From: Oidiodendron maius Zn
Taxonomy: Eukaryota > Ascomycota > Leotiomycetes > Myxotrichaceae
DNA length: 64,000 nt
Assembly: GCA_000827325.1 (NCBI GenBank)
Contig: KN832883.1
Location: 270,867 to 334,866 of the forward strand
Direction: 5' to 3'
Shown: positions 59,088 through 64,000 of the stretch, piece after piece
Layout of the letters: each line of letters opens with the position of its first letter
How positions within the stretch are numbered: position 1 is the stretch's first letter
The notes under the pieces: generated by a model
Told to the model about the DNA's origin: nothing
Database searches by the model: none
Seen by the model: only the letters and a program-made list of their open reading frames with translations
Made by a program: the position numbers and the translations under genes

Positions 59088-60478
59088 TTACCCAATATAC
59101 TCAGCATACATCACAAACTCCTTATCTGCCCTCAATCTCTCCAAGCCTTCATTCCTCAAACAGAGCAGAACGGCAATTTCCCCATCTAGCGCTTTAGGCA
59201 TGAAATATACCAAACTCTCAACTGGCACACAAATCTGCGGTCTGCGCACCGCCTCAGCCTTGCCCAATCCCAGATTAAAACCAAGTTCATAACAATTCAC
59301 TTTCGCCCAGGAACTCAACATGATGTCTTTCGAAAGGTCAAGTGTCGCCGTGAAATTGACAACATTCTTGTCTGGTGTATTGTTCAAGAACGTCGCGAGT
59401 GCGCAGGTGTCGTATCTGAGCGTCGATGTTGTGGGATCTACAGCTTTGCGAAGATCTGACGCTATGCTTCCCAGTGGCGCCTGTGCTAGCTCCCCAAGAG
59501 TGTACGTGTGGTACGTCAAGTTCTGTGCAAGCCCTAGATATGTTGGGGAGATATCTAGGTAGCGCCGACAGTCGATAGCTCTGGTGAACGTGACCTTAGT
59601 TGTAGGATCAATACGTTGTAGTCGGGCGCGTGTTATTGACTGATAGATAAAAGACGTGAGAGCATCATCGGTAGAGACAAAGCCTGAAGAGAGGGGGTAG
59701 CTTTTTGTGGCGAGCGATTGATAGCTGTGAGTGAAGCGTGTTGGAATATGAAATAGGCCCATGTGAATTCTGGATCTGGAGATGTTGCAGGTGATTGCTC
59801 GGCGTTGGTATCCTTGCCGACGACGTCAGATGGAGGTTGTTTTACCAGCTGGTAGGCAAGCTCAGGACCTGGTAGATAGGATTTGCCAAGGGTAGGGATG
59901 AGATTTCGGCGGGTCAAATTTCCTGTCGAAAGTTCTTCGCTTGTGAATTTCTCATTTCCACAAGCTTTCGAGAGGAGGCTCATGATCAGACCTTGGCCTA
60001 TCATGTCATTGGAGTTATGGTTGCTCACGAAAGTAAGCAGGAGGCCGCTGGTAATGAAAGTTGCTTGGAGGCTGAAGACTGGGAAGTCCAAGGAGGGTTC
60101 GGCAGAAGTTCCTGGGAGGGTATTGCGTGGCGCAATCATGTTCTCGTCAAGCATACTAGAAGCAAATCTTGATCTTTTGAGGATGTCCATTGTTGGCATC
60201 GATGGATCATTTCTGCGATCTTTCACTACCAGACGAGGGATTTCCTCCAAAGGAATGATCTTAAACACGCCTGTGTTTCCATTCACTTTTTCTTGTACAA
60301 CTTGGCCTGCTACCCAAGGGAAGCTTTCAGAAAGTCTTTTGAGTCCAGTAGTCAACCTGTTAACGATCTCGGAATACGAGAAGGTATCGGGGACCGAGTA
60401 GCAAAGGCATATTTGAGTATAAAGACCCTCAAATGACGGTTGTGATTCGAGAATATTGAGACAGTCATTCATGTCCAT
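59088..60478 (-). pseudogene. BAHD acyltransferase (trichothecene 3-O-acetyltransferase-like) with frameshift
   Basis: The first frame (60478 down to 59633) has the BAHD active-site HNSND (His154, Asp158) within LTFVSNHNSNDMIGQG and ends its family text at WAYFIFQHASLTAI. The continuation SLATKSYPLSSGFVSTDDALTSFIYQSITRARL lies one base out of frame (59088-59762). It runs on to a DFGWG-equivalent (LGFNLGLGKAEAVRRP) and the C terminus at 59088. A single-base indel near 59715-59722 explains the break. Relatives acylate hydroxyl groups on secondary metabolites such as sesquiterpenoids; the substrate here is unknown, and no biosynthetic core gene lies in the window. Sequencing error is possible. 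Confidence 0.8.
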
Positions 60479-60790
60479 TGTGGGTGGTCGAGGATGCTCG
60501 TATAAGTTGTTGTGTGTGTGATAGGGAGAGGCCTGTCTTTACGTACCGTGGTCCAATTGTTATCAGAAGTACATTAAGGAGTGGCTGATCTTACACGGTT
60601 GAAAGGCAGATAGTTGGTTAACGTATTTGATAAGCGAGGGCAACTACCCAGTAACCCCACCAAAATCATAACATTCCAGCAACAATTATCTGCCTGCGCC
60701 ATATGAATTTTGAACACATTTGCTATTTAGGAGTAACTATCGATGATTTCCTACAATAACAAATCTCTAACCCCTTAGATCTAATAGAGA
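60479..60790. other. Intergenic, no gene seen
   Basis: Promoter side of the acyltransferase relic, AT-rich. Confidence 0.5.
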
Positions 60791-61050
60791 AGAACCCGTG
60801 AAGCCTATGCGAATCTAGATAGCTTTGGAGGCATACAAAGTAGCAAATAGCACCCTCTCCCTTGAGAAAGCTGCCCACGAGTATAGAATCACGTTTAAAT
60901 CCCTCTATGGTCTAGTCAATCAAGGAGCTATATCAAGATAGTAGGCTAATAAGGATATATAATACCTTAGTGCTCTAGAAGGGGAGTTCCCAGATATTAG
61001 TGGGATCATACGACAAGGCAAAAGGGACAATCAGAGAACAATCAATCAAC
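60791..61050 (+). pseudogene. pogo-type transposase N-terminal relic
   Basis: The plus-strand frame reads, past a TAG, IALEAYKVANSTLSLEKAAHEY and TFKSLYGLVNQGAISR, then TAG TAG, ANKDI, TAA, YLSALEGEF. This is the psq helix-turn-helix opening of pogo-type transposases. Each stop replaces an expected Gln (CAG or CAA), C to T in a CpA context. The DDE domain is missing. Confidence 0.7.
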
Positions 61051-61264
61051 TGAACAGCACATCAATTCAATCATGTTCAAATATACATGAGTCCAACACT
61101 TCTGGCTGTTTTATACTATGATTTTACTGTAATACACTGCGAGGTCCCACCCTCTAAGATACATAGGCTAGCCATATTGAGTATAGTCGCTTGCGCTCGG
61201 CGTAGAACGAGAGATATCGAGCCTCAGGTCATCTGTCAAACTGTGTTTGTAACACAGCAGCCAC

Positions 61265-62614
61265 TCAAACATCTAGTCCTTGGTCTTGGCAGTCTTGAAC
61301 AATACCGACATCTGCAGCACCTCCATCCACATTGCAGACAAGTATATTGAAGAGACATTGTGTGGTAGGATCGAGAGGTATAGTACCATTAAAGGAGTCT
61401 GTCAGTTGCTTCCCTCCATTTGCCGTCAAACAATCTCTTGGCCCTACCAGAAATGTTTGTTGTGAGATTCCATATTTGTTGACTAATAGGTTTGCGAAAT
61501 CATCTAGATCGGCGGGTTCGCCGTCTGAGCTTCCGTCGTTCTTAGTGAGAAGATAATCTTGGTACCCCTCCCCACTACTGTTGGGGACACAAAGGTAACT
61601 AAGTTTAAGTCCCCGATTGTCGGTGGAATCTGCGCAATTTCCGTTAACCGAAAAGGTTGCAGCAATGAATATCTTCTGTGCTTGAAATATAAGGCTAATA
61701 GCGAGCACGGTTGTCGAATTGATAAGTGCAGACTGGATATCGTTCTCGGTAAAGTTTTGATTGACGCCTAGGAAGTCACCACCGGCTACTATCTGATTGA
61801 TTCCAGTGCTGGAATTTACTGGTGAATTGAGAGTGGTCGTAATCGCTGAACTTAAAGCGTTTTGGTCGCCTTCTAGAATTTTCCCCAGTGATGTTGAAAC
61901 ATCGCTCCAGTCTAAAAACAGATTGGGCAAAGCAGGCGGCTTGACGATCCCCAGCACAAAAGTCAGTCCCTTCGTAACTACGCTACTTGCAGTCCCGAGA
62001 GCACCAGTAAATGGTACAATACTAAGAGCTGTCGTGAAGACCTTTCCAATCTCTTGGAGAGGAGTGATGTTGTCGGTTGGATTTGGGTAGAAATCGCTGA
62101 CAATGCCGGGTAAGGCCAATGATATCATGGTTGATGCAAAGTTTAAGGCGGTGTTCATAGCATTCATATAACTGTTCCAGTTTTGGATAGCAACCAATAC
62201 ATACCTTCATGTATATCAGTGTGTACTCATTTAAGAAAATCCAAAAAGTGGAAGCTTACCATGCGGGGATATCGACTGGTACACATGGCTGTCCAGCGTT
62301 ACAAGTTTCATCCAGACCACTTTCACGAATAAGTTTTATATATTAATAGGACGAAGGAGAACTAACCAGAAAAAGTTTGGAGCGCCGAACGAAGCCGCAA
62401 GAGACTGCACATTGTCTGTTGGTGTGACTGTCACATTTACCGCGGACCAAGTGGCTAGGAAAACATCCACCCCGTACGACTCCCAAGTGTCCGCTGTCAA
62501 GGGTCCTGTAGGACAAGAAGTCGTGTCTCTATATTGGAGTAGAGCTGATGGAGCAGCCAATGAAGTCCAAAATGTTGAAAAAGAGCAAACAGCGAGCAGT
62601 ATTTGAGTCCGCAT
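61265..62614 (-). CDS. Secreted protein of an uncharacterised fungal family
   Basis: Exons 62614-62367, 62319-62260 and 62204-61265; 1248 nt, 415 aa, phases closed. Start at ATG 62614 gives a signal peptide (MRTQILLAVCSFSTFWTSLAAP). The middle exon carries a small Cys motif (CGLDETCNAGQPC). The bulk is a helix-rich region (NWNSYMNAMNTALNFA; GALGTASSVVTKGLTFVLGI), ending with cysteine-bearing stretches CADSTDN, LSYLCVPN, RDCLTANGG, CLFNILVCNVDGG and QDCQDQG. I recall similar extracellular fungal proteins without known function (possibly the DUF7872 group) but cannot confirm. Several N-glycosylation sites. Confidence 0.8.
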
Positions 62615-63579
62615 TCTGCGAAGACACAAGTGTTCTGCCTGAATATCAAGTAGAGAGGGAATCTCAAAATCAAGTGAACTAAAAGCGGTATAATGAATGA
62701 AACAGCGGAGGTGAGTAGTGGCTGGAAAGATGTGCATAAAATGATAGAGAGCCAAGTTCTTTTATGTTCTTATATAGAAAGCAATAATAGCTATGTCAAT
62801 ATATATTCCTTCTGACTGACTGAAGAACTTGACGACCCTACAAGTAAATCCTTACAACTTTACAAGCCCCCCGGTAGTCCTGACCCTACGAGGGGATCCT
62901 TACAAACTTTAAAAAAAACTCCCCCGACAGTCCTGACACTAGCGATTTTGGCCCAAGATTTATGCAATGGTCTGTAATCAGCGCACCAGTACGTCGGCAT
63001 GAACGGCTGGAGTAATAGATACGAATAAGTACGAGCTTATCGAGCTTGGAGAGTCATGACGTCGCGATCACCGATAATACCTAGGGTACGAGATCGGTTT
63101 GCATAGCTTCTCCTGTTTCATATTTCTAGTAATTGCAGGGGTTTTCGGAGTATAGAACCGATGAGATCCGTCTGAGATCTTATGGCTTTCATTAGCCGTC
63201 AAACACCGTTGCCACGCAAGTAAAGCCACGCCGATCTAACCTGTGGAGGTAATGGGGGGGTTACCTCGCGTTGACAGCTTCATTGCATGGTGTTTTTATT
63301 GGGTTGACTATAGAAGACGAAATATCGGGACAAAATTCCTGCCACAACGCTAGACAGGTATTGGTCTAATAGGGCAGGCAGTAGTCTAACGACTAAACTC
63401 ACCATGAAATTAGTGAGCGACAGGCCGCTACCCCCTTCTTTCATAGCGTACATAACCTGTAGCCATCACTAATGCTCTCTGCCAATCCACTATATAACCG
63501 TTGCTGTGCCAGATCTCGGTGAGACGGATCCTTGCTAGTATTGTTGCAAGACTTTTGTCCCGTATTTCGTATACGGCCA
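62615..63579. other. Intergenic, no gene seen
   Basis: A near-repeated phrase (TACAA..CTTTA..AGCCCC / CCTGAC) occurs at about 62850 and 62908. No gene recognised. Confidence 0.5.
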
Positions 63580-63999
63580 CTACAGTATCTGTGTCTTCCT
63601 AATTAGGTTTAACATAACCTTAAATTTCATCCCAGCCCAATTGCATGCGAACATACGAACACGCGCTATGATAGGGCGCTCGGTCCCTGTCTCAGCTACA
63701 AGGGCAATGATTTCTCGTCCGAGCTTCAGGAGCCCACGCTCGGTATGCATATAAGCAAGTTCTGTAGGAATTCCTTCAGCGGGGGATGCCGACGCGCTCT
63801 GGATCGAGCCGGTGCTCCTTCCATGGCACGGAAAGGACGTAGTCGGCCTCTGTCGCATGCGTTCCGATAAGGCGATGCCCTGGTCCAGCTGCTCGGAGCT
63901 CAGATTCTTGAGGAGGAAGTACCCGAGTTTCGTCGGATGATCACGCAGGTAGCAGTGGTCCAGGCAAATAATGATATCGAGAACCAGGGCATCATCCAG
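63580..63999 (-). CDS. Partial hypothetical protein, continues past the window
   Basis: The minus-strand frame is open from the window edge to the stop at 63580. The edge text includes LVLDIIICLDHCYLRDHP and LGYFLLKNLSSEQLDQG, then MRQRPTTSFPCHG. I do not recognise a domain. The part after about 63858 could also be 3' non-coding if an intron intervenes. Confidence 0.35.
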   Translation of the reverse strand: MDDALVLDIIICLDHCYLRDHPTKLGYFLLKNLSSEQLDQGIALSERMRQRPTTSFPCHGRSTGSIQSASASPAEGIPTELAYMHTERGLLKLGREIIALVAETGTERPIIARVRMFACNWAGMKFKVMLNLIRKTQIL

Positions 64000-64000
64000 C

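Noticed and set aside
62850-62940. Near-repeated phrase in intergenic DNA
   Set aside because: Too short and imperfect to define an element.

Overview
This window looks like an accessory (possibly subtelomeric) region of a filamentous ascomycete genome (Pezizomycotina). Genes carry many short introns, mostly 45-90 nt, with GTATGT/GTAAGT donors, CTAAC or CTGAC branch points and CAG/TAG acceptors. The families are typically fungal: HET, 2EXR, F-box, RTA1, Zn2Cys6 regulators, sedolisin, sugar permeases and BAHD acyltransferase. Intact genes alternate with transposon remains and decayed genes. I rebuilt exons by hand and used reading-phase closure as the main check. Family names come from motif recognition, not searches.

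Layout. 1-2153: 3' part of a P-type (Na+/K+-type) ATPase. 2435-3922: F-box-type protein. 4303-6151: a complete pogo-type DNA transposon with 48-bp inverted repeats and TA target duplication, inactivated by stops. 6735-8778: HET protein. 9938-11371: sulfatase. 11719-15576: divergent sugar permease and Zn2Cys6 regulator, each carrying a disabling change. 16312-17343: a protein whose N terminus copies the histone H3 tail, spliced to a 2EXR domain; this is the most unusual item. 18853-23093: small secreted protein, RTA1-type membrane protein, class I glutamine amidotransferase.

23795-37402 reads as a carbohydrate-use cluster: Zn2Cys6 regulator, MFS sugar permease, SMP-30/gluconolactonase-type enzyme, second sugar permease, second Zn2Cys6 regulator and a GH5 glycosidase. 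An identical 17-bp CGG-repeat motif lies in the promoter shared by the second permease and second regulator and again upstream of the GH5 gene, suggesting shared control.

38989-50570 holds a small secreted pre-pro-protein, a GH51 arabinofuranosidase relic, a four-finger C2H2 regulator, a coiled-coil protein, a 2,3-dihydroxybenzoate decarboxylase-type pseudogene and a STAND-type N-terminal relic. 50876-63999 holds a secreted sedolisin protease, a dead Tad/I-type LINE, an unrecognised ORF, a second LINE scrap, a frameshifted BAHD acyltransferase, a pogo relic, a secreted protein and a partial ORF running off the end.

Stops in the dead elements fall at TGG to TAG or CAG/CAA to TAG/TAA positions, which is the CpA to TpA pattern of repeat-induced point mutation (RIP).
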